A stretch of DNA of 64,000 nucleotides from positions 18,586 through 82,585 of the forward strand of contig NZ_JACHIH010000023.1 in the NCBI RefSeq assembly GCF_014203125.1. Direction: 5' to 3'. Position numbers and translations under genes: made by a program. The notes beneath the pieces are model-generated. The model searched no databases. It saw only the letters and a list, made by a program, of their open reading frames with translations, and was not told where the DNA came from. This document shows, piece after piece, positions 8,459 through 17,566 of this stretch. Origin of the DNA: Rhodopseudomonas rhenobacensis. GTDB lineage: Bacteria; Pseudomonadota; Alphaproteobacteria; Rhizobiales; Xanthobacteraceae. Position 1 is the first letter of the stretch; every line of letters starts with the position of its first letter.

Positions 8459-9709
8459 TTACTTCGCCACGCCGGCGAGCGCCAGCACGGTGTGCAGCAA
8501 CACGTTGGCGCCGGCGCCGCAATCGGCCTCCTTGGCGTCTTCCAATTCGTTGTGGCTGACGCCGTCCTTGCACGGCACGAAGATCATCGCCGCCGGCATC
8601 ATGGTGGCGAGGTTGCAGGAATCGTGGCCGGCGCCCGAGGTGATGCGGCGATGGCTGTAGCCGAGGTCGGACGCCGCGGTCTGCACCGCGTCGATCAATT
8701 TGGGGTCGAAATGCGTCGGTTCGATCCGCCACACCAGGTCGAGCGCGATCTCGACCTTGCGGCGCGCGGCGATCTCGACTGCGGCGGCACGCACGTTCTT
8801 GTCGAGCGAATCCATGATCGAGGCCTCGGCGCTGCGCATATCGATGGTGAAGGCGATCTCGCCGGGAATCACGTTGCGCGACGGCCGCGCGATCACCGCT
8901 TCGCCGATGGTGCCGACCGCTTTGGGGCCGAGCTCGGTGGCGATCCGCTCCACCGCCAGCACGATCTCCGACAGCGCGCCTAGCGCGTCGCGGCGCAACT
9001 GCATCGGCGTCGAGCCGGCGTGGCTTTCGAAGCCGGTGATCTTGCCGTCGTACCACAGCACGCCCTGCCCGGAATCCACCACGCCGATGGTCTTGTTTTC
9101 GGCTTCCAGGATCGGCCCCTGCTCGATGTGCAGCTCGACGAACGAGGTGAATTTCTGGGCGCCGAGCGGAGTGTCGCCGCGATAGCCGATCGCATCGAGC
9201 GCCTCGGCGACGCTGATGCCGTCAATGTCCTTGCGCGCCAGAATATCCTCGGGCGTGAAGTCGCCCACATAGGCCGCCGATCCCATCATCGCCGGCGCGT
9301 AGCGCGAGCCTTCCTCGTTGGTCCAGTTGGCGACGCAGAGCGGCAGCTCGGTTTCGATGCCGGCGTCGTTCAGCGTGCGCACCACTTCGAGCGCTGCGAG
9401 CGAGCCTAAGATGCCGTCGAACTTGCCGCCGGTCGGCTGGGTGTCGAGATGCGAGCCGAGCCCGATCGGCGGCTTCGACATATCGCGGCCACGGCGCAGC
9501 CCGAACATGTTGCCGAGCGTGTCGACATGCACCTCGCAGCCGGCCTGCTCGAGCGCTTGGCGAAACCAGTCGCGCACCTGTTTGTCCTCGGCGCTCAGCG
9601 TCAGCCGCCGCACCCCGCCCTTCGGCGTGCCGCCGAATGTCGCGGTGTCGTGGATGGTGCTCCACAGTCGTGCGGTGTCGATCTGCAGATTGGAGGCGAG
9701 TTTGCTCAT
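8459..9709 (-). CDS. M20-family amidohydrolase (N-carbamoyl-L-amino acid hydrolase / allantoate amidohydrolase type)
   Basis: A 416-residue zinc hydrolase. Metal-ligand motifs are GLGSHLDTQPTGGKFDG (His, Asp), TNEEGSRYAP (Glu) and, late, GAGHDSCN; the lid-domain signature VELHIEQGPILE is also present. Members of this group hydrolyse N-carbamoyl amino acids or allantoate/ureidoglycolate-type ureido compounds. I chose the ATG at 9709 (MSKLASNLQIDTARLW); a longer in-frame extension upstream is basic low-complexity sequence and includes a repeat. It is the first gene of a two-gene unit with the hydroxyacid dehydrogenase. The LysR gene lies 88 bases upstream on the same strand. The combination suggests a ureido or amide substrate that releases a hydroxyacid. 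Confidence 0.9.
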   Translation of the reverse strand: MSKLASNLQIDTARLWSTIHDTATFGGTPKGGVRRLTLSAEDKQVRDWFRQALEQAGCEVHVDTLGNMFGLRRGRDMSKPPIGLGSHLDTQPTGGKFDGILGSLAALEVVRTLNDAGIETELPLCVANWTNEEGSRYAPAMMGSAAYVGDFTPEDILARKDIDGISVAEALDAIGYRGDTPLGAQKFTSFVELHIEQGPILEAENKTIGVVDSGQGVLWYDGKITGFESHAGSTPMQLRRDALGALSEIVLAVERIATELGPKAVGTIGEAVIARPSRNVIPGEIAFTIDMRSAEASIMDSLDKNVRAAAVEIAARRKVEIALDLVWRIEPTHFDPKLIDAVQTAASDLGYSHRRITSGAGHDSCNLATMMPAAMIFVPCKDGVSHNELEDAKEADCGAGANVLLHTVLALAGVAK

Positions 9710-9797
9710 GCGAAGGTCCCGATTGCGGCGCGCGTCATCGAACGGACGGTACCTTGTCCATACGCTACCTTGTCCATGACGCGGTGACGCCGCCGCG

Positions 9798-10760
9798 TCA
9801 ACCAATCGGCTCGTGCGTGGCGCGTTTGATCGCGGGCTGCGGCTCCGGCTTGGCCGGCGCGGCCTGTCCGGCAAAGCCGCCGACCTCGGCGATCTCGCTG
9901 GCGAGATGGGCGACGCGTTCCACCGCGGTGGTGTCGGCGGAATCCAGCCAGCTCGCCGAAAACGTCAGCGGCGGAATGTGCAGGTCGGTCTTCAGAAGCT
10001 GCAGCCGGCCGTCGGCGAGTTCGGCTTCGACGATGTCGGTGGGAATCACCGCGATGCCCAAGCCTTCCACCGCCATGTGGATCACGGTGGCGAGCGACGC
10101 CGAGGCGTGCAGCCGGATCGGTGGCAGCTCCGGCCGGTTGAACAGCGAGCGGATGGTCTCATAGGGCTGCGACTTGCGCGGGAAGGTGATGATCGGATGC
10201 TTCGCCAAATCGCGCAGCGTCAGAGTGCCTTGGCCGAGCCCGAGCGACGGGCTCGCCAGGAAGCCGACCGGGTAATCGCACAACAGCCGGTTGCGCACCG
10301 TCGGGTCCGGCAGCGGCCCGAGCAGGAACGCCAAGTCGATCTCCTGCGCCATCAGCCGGGCGCGCAGATCGGGCGTGATTTCGACTTCGATCTCCAGCGA
10401 CAGATTGGGATAGGCGCGGTTCACGCTCTTGATCAGCTGCGGCAGCCAAGTGTGCACGATGGTCTCGGCGACGCCGAGCCGCAGCACGCCGCGCATCGCC
10501 GAACGATCGCCGACCACCGCCAGCATCTCCGAGCGCAGCCCGATCAGCTTCTCTGCATACACCATCATCTGCCGGCCGCTCGGCGTCGGTGAGGCGCTGC
10601 GGTGATCGCGCTGCAACAGCTTGACGCCGAGTTCGCGCTCGAGCTGGGCGATGCGCTGCGAGATCGCCGGCTGCGTGGTGTTGAGTTTCTGGGCGGCGCC
10701 GCGGAAACTGCCGAGCGTCACCACCCACAGGAAGGTCTCGATGGCCTTGAAGTCAGGCAT
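9798..10760 (-). CDS. LysR-family transcriptional regulator
   Basis: A 320-residue LysR-type regulator. The N-terminal helix-turn-helix reads LGSFRGAAQKLNTTQPAISQ with the usual RIAQLERELGVKLLQRD wing; a periplasmic-binding-like effector domain follows (GFLASPSLGLGQGTL, VEGLGIAVIPTDIV). I prefer the ATG at 10760 over the upstream GTG at 10769, because an AAAGGG ribosome site lies eight bases before the ATG and would overlap the GTG start. It is transcribed away from the DUF1445 gene, with a perfect 17-base palindrome between them. It is the best candidate controller of the transporter and the amidohydrolase-dehydrogenase pair. Confidence 0.93.
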   Translation of the reverse strand: MPDFKAIETFLWVVTLGSFRGAAQKLNTTQPAISQRIAQLERELGVKLLQRDHRSASPTPSGRQMMVYAEKLIGLRSEMLAVVGDRSAMRGVLRLGVAETIVHTWLPQLIKSVNRAYPNLSLEIEVEITPDLRARLMAQEIDLAFLLGPLPDPTVRNRLLCDYPVGFLASPSLGLGQGTLTLRDLAKHPIITFPRKSQPYETIRSLFNRPELPPIRLHASASLATVIHMAVEGLGIAVIPTDIVEAELADGRLQLLKTDLHIPPLTFSASWLDSADTTAVERVAHLASEIAEVGGFAGQAAPAKPEPQPAIKRATHEPIG

Positions 10761-10778
10761 TTGCGGCACCCTTTGTCA

Positions 10779-10795
10779 GATAAAATAATTTTATC
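10779..10795. promoter_or_regulatory. Probable LysR operator, perfect palindrome
   Basis: The sequence GATAAAAT-A-ATTTTATC is perfectly symmetric and unusually AT-rich for this window. It sits 19 bases upstream of the chosen LysR start and about 80 bases upstream of the divergent DUF1445 gene. It fits the T-N11-A logic of LysR-type binding sites and autoregulation from a shared control region. Binding is inferred from position and symmetry. Confidence 0.7.
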
Positions 10796-10875
10796 GACAT
10801 TGATCAAAAGAGAAGATTAGACTTTATAGTAGGCCTAGGCTCCATTGCTGTCGAGATTATAGGCAGGATCCTTTT

Positions 10876-11691
10876 ATGACCGTTTTGACAGCACCGCATG
10901 CGTCTAACGCGGCCTCGACCTCACCTTCATACCAGGCCCGGCTCGCCTGCCGGGCGGGAAATGCCGAGCAGACCGCGGGACTTGCCCCGGGTTACGTGCA
11001 GGGCAACCTCGCCATCCTGCCGGAAAAACTCGCGTCGGCGTTCCACCGATTCTGCCAGCTCAACCCCAAGCCCTGTCCGATCATCGGCATGTCCGAGGTC
11101 GGCAACCCGAAAATCCCCTCGCTCGGTCTCGACCTCGATATCCGCACCGACCTGCCGCGTTACCGGGTCTGGCGCGACGGCGAGATGACCGACGAGCCGA
11201 CCGACATCATGGCGCATTGGCGTGATGATTTGGTTGCTTTCGTCATCGGCTGCTCGTTTTCGTTCGAGGAAGCCCTGATGGCCGACGAGTTGCCGATCCG
11301 TCACATCGAACAGGGCGTCCGCGTGCCGATGTATCGCACCAGCATCGCCTGCGTGCCGTCGGCGCCGTTCGAAGGCCCGATGGTGGTGTCGATGCGGCCG
11401 CTGAAGCCCAAGGACGCGATCCGCGCCGTGCAGATCACCTCGCGGTTTCCCTCGGTGCACGGCGCGCCGGTGCATCTCGGCCTGCCGCAGTCGATCGGCA
11501 TCACAGATATCGCAAAACCGGATTACGGTGATCCGGTGCTGATCAAAGACGATGAAGTTCCTGTATTCTGGGCTTGCGGCGTCACTCCGCAAGCGGTGAT
11601 CGCCGCGGCGCGGGTGCCGTTCGCGATCACCCATTCGCCCGGATTGATGCTTGTCACCGACCTCAAGAATAAGCAGCTTGCCGTTCTTTGA
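10876..11691 (+). CDS. DUF1445 family protein (putative hydro-lyase / D-glutamate cyclase-like)
   Basis: A 271-residue protein of the DUF1445 (YcsI) family, spanning the usual length. Conserved stretches are [56 protein letters not shown] and [10 protein letters not shown]; the end [15 protein letters not shown] is also characteristic. The family is annotated as putative hydro-lyases, and the mammalian relative is D-glutamate cyclase, so a dehydration or lactam-forming reaction on an amino or hydroxy acid is plausible. The ATG at 10876 follows an AGGA ribosome site. It faces away from lysR and precedes the transporter's binding protein by 60 bases on the same strand, so it is likely part of the transport operon. 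Confidence 0.88.
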   Translation: MTVLTAPHASNAASTSPSYQARLACRAGNAEQTAGLAPGYVQGNLAILPEKLASAFHRFCQLNPKPCPIIGMSEVGNPKIPSLGLDLDIRTDLPRYRVWRDGEMTDEPTDIMAHWRDDLVAFVIGCSFSFEEALMADELPIRHIEQGVRVPMYRTSIACVPSAPFEGPMVVSMRPLKPKDAIRAVQITSRFPSVHGAPVHLGLPQSIGITDIAKPDYGDPVLIKDDEVPVFWACGVTPQAVIAAARVPFAITHSPGLMLVTDLKNKQLAVL

Positions 11692-11751
11692 GGCTTCCCC
11701 TCTCATCCGAAGTATCTCATCGCTATCGCCGGTAAATAAAAGGATCCCAGC

Positions 11752-12996
11752 ATGATACTCAATCGCCGAGACGTATTGCTTGGAGGCGCCGCCTCCGTCG
11801 CTTTGCTGCCGCTGGCGGCGCGGGCGCAGACCGCCGAAGTGGTGATCGGCGTGATCTATCCGTTGTCGGGCGCCTCGGCGCAGATCGGCGTCGACGCCCA
11901 GAAGGCGTTCGAGACCGCGGCCGACCTGATCAACAAGAACTACGATTTCGACCTGCCGCTGGCCAAGGGCGAAGGCCTGTCCGGCCTCGGCGGCGCCAAG
12001 GTGCGGCTGGTGTTCGCCGACCATCAGGCCGATCCGCAGAAGGGCCGCGCCGAAGCCGAGCGGCTGATCACCCAGGACAAGGTCTGCGCCATCGTCGGCA
12101 CCTATCAGAGCTCGGTGGCGGTCACCGTCAGCCAGATCTGCGAGCGCTACCAGATCCCGTTCATTTCTGCCGACAACTCCTCGCCGAGCCTGCATCGCCG
12201 CGGCCTGAAATTCTACTTCCGCGCCGCGCCGCACGACGAGATGTTCTCCACCGCGATGTTCGACTTCTTCGACGCGCAGAAGAAGAAGGGCCAGAAGATC
12301 GAGACCCTGGCGCTGTTCCACGAGGACACCATCTTCGGCACCGACTCGTCGAACGCGCAGCTCAAGCTCGCCGCCGAGCGCGGCTACAAGGTGGTCGCCG
12401 ACATCAAGTATCGCGCCAACTCGCCGTCGCTGACCGCCGAAGTGCAGCAGCTCAAGGCCGCCGACGCCGACGTGCTGATGCCGTCGAGCTACACCACCGA
12501 CGGCATTCTCTTGATCAAGACCATGGGCGAGCTCGGCTACAAGGCCAAGAACATCGTGGCGCAGGACGCCGGCTTCTCCGAGAAGGCGCTGTACGACGCG
12601 GTCGGCGACAAGATCCCGGGCGTGATCTCGCGCGGCTCGTTCTCGCTCGATCTCGCCGCCAAGCGGCCGATGGTCGGCAAGATCAATGACATGTACAAGG
12701 CGCGCTCGGGCAAGGACTTCAACGACTATTCGTCGCGGCAGTTCATGGGCCTGATCGTGATGGCCGACGCCATCAACCGCGCCAAGTCGATCGACGGCGA
12801 GAAGATCCGCGAGGCGCTGGTCGCCACCGACATGCCGGGCGAACAGACCATCATGCCGTGGAGCCGGGTCAAGTTCGACGAGATGGGCCAGAACAACTTC
12901 GCCGACCCGGTGCTCTTGCAATACAACGGCGGCAAGTTCGTCACCATCGCGCCGCCGCAGGCCGCGGTGGCCGAAGCCGTCTGGCCGATGAAGTAA
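11752..12996 (+). CDS. HAAT-family ABC transporter substrate-binding protein (transporter 1)
   Basis: A 414-residue periplasmic binding protein of the Leu/Ile/Val (type I) fold. The N-terminus MILNRRDVLLGG contains a twin arginine followed by a hydrophobic core and an ARAQ cleavage site, so Tat export is likely. The mature part opens with VVIGVIYPLSGASAQIG and contains AIVGTYQSSVAVTVSQ, typical of the first lobe. Only ligand-contact residues would reveal the substrate and I cannot read those. Its gene follows the DUF1445 gene closely; a family C repeat separates it from the permease genes downstream. The neighbours suggest an organic acid or ureido compound rather than leucine. Confidence 0.92.
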   Translation: MILNRRDVLLGGAASVALLPLAARAQTAEVVIGVIYPLSGASAQIGVDAQKAFETAADLINKNYDFDLPLAKGEGLSGLGGAKVRLVFADHQADPQKGRAEAERLITQDKVCAIVGTYQSSVAVTVSQICERYQIPFISADNSSPSLHRRGLKFYFRAAPHDEMFSTAMFDFFDAQKKKGQKIETLALFHEDTIFGTDSSNAQLKLAAERGYKVVADIKYRANSPSLTAEVQQLKAADADVLMPSSYTTDGILLIKTMGELGYKAKNIVAQDAGFSEKALYDAVGDKIPGVISRGSFSLDLAAKRPMVGKINDMYKARSGKDFNDYSSRQFMGLIVMADAINRAKSIDGEKIREALVATDMPGEQTIMPWSRVKFDEMGQNNFADPVLLQYNGGKFVTIAPPQAAVAEAVWPMK

Positions 12997-13046
12997 GCAC
13001 CTGATGCGACAAGTTGCGACCGAACGCTCGATGCGCGCGCGGACTT

Positions 13047-13204
13047 CACCTCTCCCCGCTTGCGGGGAGAGGTCGACCCGGCGAAGCGTAAGCGAAGCCG
13101 GGTCGGGTGAGGGGGCGCTTCATCGAAACGCGGCGCCCCCTCACCCGGCGCGACAAGCTGCGCTTGTCACGCCACCCTCTCCCCGCAAGCGGGGCGAGGG
13201 AGGG
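13047..13204. repeat. Family C repeat inserted in transporter 1 operon
   Basis: Starts with tcacctctccccgcttgcgg, continues with gtcgacccggcgaagcgtaa, and ends with ccctctccccgcaagcgggg. It lies between the binding-protein gene and the first permease gene, where it makes up nearly half of the 345-base gap (12997-13341). The rest of that gap shows no gene; the stretch 13205-13341 carries the ribosome site of the permease. The palindromic arms could act as an mRNA stabiliser or partial terminator that raises binding-protein over permease levels. Confidence 0.8.
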
Positions 13205-13341
13205 TATGCCGCACCACGCCGGTCAACCTCGACATTGAAATCAGCAGTGAACGGCTCATCCATACAGGTCGGTCTCACGACCAGCAGCGAACTCGCGATG
13301 ACAATGTCGGATCCCACGAACCTGCCGCTGGAGCAAAGCCT

Positions 13342-14220
13342 TTGACCACCGCCACCATCATTCAATCGCTCGCCAGCGGCCTCTTGATGGGTCTGCTCTA
13401 CGGCCTGATCGCGGCGGGTCTCGCGCTGATCTTCGGGCTGATGGACGTGGTGAACTTCGCCCATGGCGAGTTCCTCATGATCGCGATGTACGTCACCTTC
13501 TTCCTGTTCGCGTTCTTCGCGATCGACCCCTTGCTTGCCGCGCCGTTGGTCGCGGCGGCGTTGTTCGTGTTCGGCGCGGTGGTCTATCTCTTGGTGGTGC
13601 GCTTTGCGATGCGCGCCAAGGCCAATGTCGGCATGGTGCAGATCTTCGCCACCTTCGGCCTCGCCATCGTGATGCGCGGCCTCGCGCAGTTCTTCTTCAC
13701 GCCGGATTATCGCAGCATTCCGCATTCCTGGCTCGGCGGTCAGACCATCTCGTTCGGCGGCATCTATCTGCCGGTGCCGCAGCTGGTCGGCGCTGGCGTC
13801 TCGATCCTGGCGTTCACCGCGCTGTTCTTCTTTATTAAGAAAACCGATTTCGGCCGCGCGCTGGAAGCCACCCGCGAGGACGCCGGCGCGGTGGCGCTGG
13901 TCGGCATCGACAAGAACCGGGTGTTCGCGCTGGGTTGGGGCCTCGGCGCCGCCCTGGTCGGACTCGCCGGCGCGATCATGGCGATGTTCTTCTACATCTA
14001 TCCCGACGTCGGCGCCTCGTTCGCGCTGATCGCCTATGTGACGGTGGCGCTCGGCGGCTTCGGCAGCGTGTTCGGCGCCTTTGCCGGCGGCATCATCGTC
14101 GGTCTCGTCGAGGCCTCCACCGCGCTGATCCTGCCGCCGTCGTTGAAATCGGTCGGCATCTACGCGGTGTACCTCCTGGTAGTGTTCATTCGGCCGCGCG
14201 GCCTGTTCGGATCGATCTGA
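13342..14220 (+). CDS. HAAT ABC transporter permease, LivH type (transporter 1)
   Basis: A 292-residue inner-membrane permease with about eight hydrophobic segments. The opening [31 protein letters not shown] stretch with [12 protein letters not shown] is the hallmark of LivH. The late [20 protein letters not shown] segment is the LivH coupling region. The start is a TTG at 13342, preceded by GGAG at 13330-13333; no better start is available. Its stop overlaps the start of the next permease (TGATG). Confidence 0.93.
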   Translation: MTTATIIQSLASGLLMGLLYGLIAAGLALIFGLMDVVNFAHGEFLMIAMYVTFFLFAFFAIDPLLAAPLVAAALFVFGAVVYLLVVRFAMRAKANVGMVQIFATFGLAIVMRGLAQFFFTPDYRSIPHSWLGGQTISFGGIYLPVPQLVGAGVSILAFTALFFFIKKTDFGRALEATREDAGAVALVGIDKNRVFALGWGLGAALVGLAGAIMAMFFYIYPDVGASFALIAYVTVALGGFGSVFGAFAGGIIVGLVEASTALILPPSLKSVGIYAVYLLVVFIRPRGLFGSI

Positions 14221-15200
14221 TGGACAACAGCTTCGCCCAACGCCGCCGTCGCGACCTGTTGCTCGCCGCCGGCTTCACCGCGGTCGCCGCCCTGGTGCCG
14301 CTGTTCGTCAAGGACGTCTACGTCCAGAACATCATGGTGCTGACGCTGATGTATGCGGCGCTGTCGCAGAGCTGGAATATTCTCGGCGGCTATTGCGGCC
14401 AGATCTCGCTCGGCCACGCGCTGTATTTCGGTCTCGGCGCCTACACCACCGCGCTGCTGTTCTCCAAATTCGGCGTCCTGCCGTGGTTCGGCATGATCGG
14501 CGGCGGGTTGATCTCCGCGGTGATCGCGATGGCGCTGGGCTATCCCTGCTTCCGGCTGCGCGGGCACTATTTCGTCATCGCCACTATCGTGATCGCCGAG
14601 ATTGCCTACCTGCTGTTCCTGAACTGGGACTGGGCCGGCGCCGCGCTCGGCATCGACATTCCGGTGCGCACGGATTCCTGGCTGACCTTCCAGTTCACCC
14701 GGAGCAAACTGCCCTACTTCTACTTCGCGCTCGGGTTCTGCGTGGTCGCCTGGCTGGTCACCTTCTGGCTGCAGGATTCCAAGTGGGGCTATTGGTGGCG
14801 CGCGGTGAAGGACAATCCCGACGCCGCCGAGAGCCTCGGCGTCGTGGTGTTCAATTCCAAGATGGGTGCGGCGGCGGTGTCGGCGTTCCTCACCGCGGTC
14901 GGCGGCAGCTTCTACGCGCAATTCGTCTCCTATATCGATCCGGAAAGCGTGATGAGCTTCCACTTCTCGCTGCTGATGGCGTTGCCGGCGGTGCTGGGCG
15001 GCATCGGCACGCTGTGGGGGCCGGTGCTCGGCGCGGTGATCCTGATCCCGCTCACCGAACTGACCCGCTCGTTCATCGGCGGCTCCGGCCGCGGCGTCGA
15101 CCTGATCGTCTACGGCACCTTGATCGTGCTGATCGCGCTGGCGCGGCCGGAAGGGCTGATCGGATTGTTCTCGCGCAAACGCAAGGGAGCCAGCCGATGA
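14220..15200 (+). CDS. HAAT ABC transporter permease, LivM type (transporter 1)
   Basis: A 326-residue permease. The characteristic stretch is [20 protein letters not shown] near residue 45, followed by [18 protein letters not shown] and, towards the end, [20 protein letters not shown]. It pairs with the upstream LivH-type subunit to form the membrane channel. I set the start at the ATG overlapping the previous stop (14220); an upstream extension in the same frame is an antisense-like artefact over livH. Its stop overlaps the next ATG (ATGA at 15197-15200), giving a coupled operon. Confidence 0.93.
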   Translation: MDNSFAQRRRRDLLLAAGFTAVAALVPLFVKDVYVQNIMVLTLMYAALSQSWNILGGYCGQISLGHALYFGLGAYTTALLFSKFGVLPWFGMIGGGLISAVIAMALGYPCFRLRGHYFVIATIVIAEIAYLLFLNWDWAGAALGIDIPVRTDSWLTFQFTRSKLPYFYFALGFCVVAWLVTFWLQDSKWGYWWRAVKDNPDAAESLGVVVFNSKMGAAAVSAFLTAVGGSFYAQFVSYIDPESVMSFHFSLLMALPAVLGGIGTLWGPVLGAVILIPLTELTRSFIGGSGRGVDLIVYGTLIVLIALARPEGLIGLFSRKRKGASR

Positions 15201-15928
15201 CCGCGCTTCTGGAGACCAAAGGCGTCTGGCAGCGCTTCGGCGGGCTGATCGCCAATTCCGACATCTCGATCGCGGTCGAGCCCGGCGAGATCGTCGGACT
15301 GATCGGGCCGAACGGCGCCGGCAAATCGACGCTGTTCAACCTGATCGCCGGCGTGCTGCCGCCGACCCAAGGCTCGATCCTGTTCAACGGCGAGGACGTC
15401 ACCCGGCTGCCGGCGGCGCAGCGCTGTCAGCGCGGCATCGCCCGCACCTTCCAGGTGGTGAAGAGCTTCGAGACCATGACGGTGATCGACAACGTCATCG
15501 TCGGCGCGTTGATCCGCACCACGGTGATGCGCGAGGCCCGCCGCAAGGCCTATGAGGTGCTGGAATTCGCCGGGCTCGCAGCGCGCGCCAATGTGCTCGC
15601 CAGCGAACTCATTCCCTCGGAGAAGCGCAGGCTCGAGGTGGCGCGTGCGCTCGCCACCGAGCCGAAGCTGTTGTTGCTCGACGAGGTGCTCACCGGCCTG
15701 ACGCCGGTCGAAGCGCAGACCGGCGTCGAACTGGTGCGCCGCGCGCGCGACACCGGCGTCACGGTGTTGATGGTGGAACATGTCATGGAAATCGTAATGC
15801 CGCTGGTCGATCGCGCCATCGTGCTCGATCTCGGCAAGGTGCTGGTCGAAGGCAAGCCGGCCGATATCGTTCGCGATCCGAAAGTCATCAGCGCCTATTT
15901 GGGAGATCGTCATGCTGTCGGTGCATGA
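15197..15928 (+). CDS. HAAT ABC transporter ATP-binding protein, LivG type (transporter 1)
   Basis: A 243-residue ATPase. The Walker A is [16 protein letters not shown], and the Walker [12 protein letters not shown]; the H-loop is MVEHVME. The signature loop is atypical: [13 protein letters not shown], with no classical LSGGQ, as is common in LivG proteins (usually YGxQRRLEIARAL). The start overlaps livM by four bases and its end overlaps livF by 17 bases. It acts at the inner face of the membrane to energise import. Confidence 0.92.
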   Translation: MTALLETKGVWQRFGGLIANSDISIAVEPGEIVGLIGPNGAGKSTLFNLIAGVLPPTQGSILFNGEDVTRLPAAQRCQRGIARTFQVVKSFETMTVIDNVIVGALIRTTVMREARRKAYEVLEFAGLAARANVLASELIPSEKRRLEVARALATEPKLLLLDEVLTGLTPVEAQTGVELVRRARDTGVTVLMVEHVMEIVMPLVDRAIVLDLGKVLVEGKPADIVRDPKVISAYLGDRHAVGA

Positions 15929-16616
15929 GGTCACCACCGCCTATCAGGGGCTGGTCGCGATTTCCGAGGTCACCATCGAGATCGCCAAGGGCGAGATCGT
16001 GCTGGTGGCGGGCGCCAACGGCGCCGGCAAGTCCACGCTGGTGAAATCGATCGCCGGTGCCGAGCGGCCGCGCTCAGGCTCCGTGACGTTCGACGGTAGC
16101 CGCATCGACGGGCTGCAGCAGCACGTCATCACCGCGCGCGGCATCGCCTATGTACCGGAGAACCGCCGGCTGTTTCCGCGGCTGTCGGTCGCCGACAATC
16201 TGCGGCTCGGCAGCTACATGTTCCGCCACGAGGCCGACCGCGACGATCCGCTGAAGCTGGTGTTCGAACTGTTTCCGCGATTGCAGGAGCGGCTGGAGCA
16301 GCGCGCCGAGACATTGAGCGGCGGCGAGCAGCAGATGCTGGCGATCGGCCGCGCGCTGATGACCCGGCCGCGGCTGTTGATGCTGGATGAACCCTCACAG
16401 GGCATCATGCCGAAGCTGGTCAGCGAGATCTTTCAGGCGGTGAAGAAGATCCGCGACGCCGGCATGACCGTGCTGATCGTCGAACAGCGCATGGCGGAAT
16501 GTCTCGAGATCGCCGACCGCGCCTACATCCTGCAGACCGGGCGCGTCCTAATGCAGGGCACCGCCGGCGAACTGATGGACAACCCCGACGTCCGCAAGGC
16601 GTATCTGGGGCTGTAG
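15912..16616 (+). CDS. HAAT ABC transporter ATP-binding protein, LivF type (transporter 1)
   Basis: A 234-residue ATPase with Walker [17 protein letters not shown], a classical [16 protein letters not shown] signature, Walker [12 protein letters not shown] and the LivF-type [17 protein letters not shown] stretch near residue 75. It is the last gene of the transporter operon; it overlaps the end of livG. A family B repeat follows immediately and may act as the operon's end. Confidence 0.93.
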   Translation: MLSVHEVTTAYQGLVAISEVTIEIAKGEIVLVAGANGAGKSTLVKSIAGAERPRSGSVTFDGSRIDGLQQHVITARGIAYVPENRRLFPRLSVADNLRLGSYMFRHEADRDDPLKLVFELFPRLQERLEQRAETLSGGEQQMLAIGRALMTRPRLLMLDEPSQGIMPKLVSEIFQAVKKIRDAGMTVLIVEQRMAECLEIADRAYILQTGRVLMQGTAGELMDNPDVRKAYLGL

Positions 16617-16642
16617 TTAGTTAGCATACTCCCGGCCGCAGC

Positions 16643-16770
16643 CGTCATCCTGAGGAGCCCGGCGTAGCTCGAAGAGCGAAGCCGGGCGTCTCGAAGGATG
16701 GGCCGCAAGCACCTGTTGCCGCATCCTTCGAGGCTCGCCGCTCCGCGGCTTCGCACCTCAGGATGACGAC
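16643..16770. repeat. Intergenic palindromic repeat, family B copy 2
   Basis: Opens with cgtcatcctgaggagcccgg and closes with cacctcaggatgacgac, the inverse of its start. It shares long identical blocks with 346-469, including agctcgaagagcgaagccgg and cgtctcgaaggatgggc. It separates the convergent livF and aldolase genes and can fold into a long hairpin, so it may serve as a bidirectional transcription barrier. Confidence 0.82.
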
Positions 16771-16772
16771 GC

Positions 16773-17450
16773 TCAGCATGATGTGGCGTCGTGCTCATCC
16801 CCCTGTTCCGGCAACGTCAGCCCGAACGTCGCCACCAGATCGTTCACCTGCGCCGGCGTCAGGTAGCGCGGGTTGAGGCCGCGTAGCAGCAGATAGAGTT
16901 TCGCGCTTTCCTCCAGCTCCTCGATGGCGAACACCGCGGCCTCCAGACTGTCGCCGGCGACCACCGGGCCGTGATTGGCGAGCAGCACGGATGAGTATTT
17001 GCCGGCCAGGCCCTTGATGGCGTCGGCGACCGCCGGATCGCCCGGCCGATAATACGGCACGAGCGCCACGCAGCCGCACTTCATCACCGAGTACGCGGTG
17101 AGCGGCGGCAGCGCCGCGCCGGGGTCGATCTCCGGCAGCATCGACAGCGCCACCGCGTGCGTCGAATGCAGATGCACCACCGCGCGCGACGCGCCGCGCG
17201 TCTCGTACAAGGCGCCGTGCAGCGGCACCTCCTTGGTCGGCGGCGCGCCGGACAACAAGCGACCGTCGGCATCGAGTCGCGACAGCAGCGCCGGATCGAG
17301 GAAGCCCAGCGACGCATTGGTCGGCGTCACCAGGAAGCCGCCGTCGTCGCAGCGCAGACTGATGTTGCCGGAGGAGCCCGGCGTCAGCCCGCGCTCGAAC
17401 AGCGAGCGGCCGAGCCGGCAGATCTGGTCGCGCAACCTGGCTTCGGTCAT
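16773..17450 (-). CDS. otnC: Class II aldolase/adducin family protein, 3-oxo-tetronate 4-phosphate decarboxylase-like (OtnC)
   Basis: A 225-residue zinc aldolase fold. Marks are GLTPGSSGNISLRCD (phosphate-binding), Glu in PTKEVPLHGALYE, VVHLHSTHAVALS with the two metal His, and LLANHGPVVAGD with the third. OtnC-type enzymes decarboxylate 3-oxo-tetronate 4-phosphate to dihydroxyacetone phosphate; fuculose- and ribulose-phosphate aldolases are relatives. I choose OtnC because the divergent neighbour is an LtnD-like dehydrogenase and because otnK and otnI occur in the window. The ATG at 17450 follows AAGGAG; a longer frame upstream runs into the divergent promoter region. Confidence 0.87.
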   Translation of the reverse strand: MTEARLRDQICRLGRSLFERGLTPGSSGNISLRCDDGGFLVTPTNASLGFLDPALLSRLDADGRLLSGAPPTKEVPLHGALYETRGASRAVVHLHSTHAVALSMLPEIDPGAALPPLTAYSVMKCGCVALVPYYRPGDPAVADAIKGLAGKYSSVLLANHGPVVAGDSLEAAVFAIEELEESAKLYLLLRGLNPRYLTPAQVNDLVATFGLTLPEQGDEHDATSC

Positions 17451-17566
17451 GGCGTCTCCTTCGCGGCCCCGCTTCGTGGAATCGTTTTTGGCAAGCCGGC
17501 GCCGCCGTGATACCGAAAGCGACCGCGCGCGGCCGTCATGACGCGCGGAACTGAAGGGAGCCTCGC

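Noticed and set aside
10927..12921. A 664-codon open frame on the minus strand
   Set aside because: Antisense to the DUF1445 and binding-protein genes; composition-driven, no motifs.
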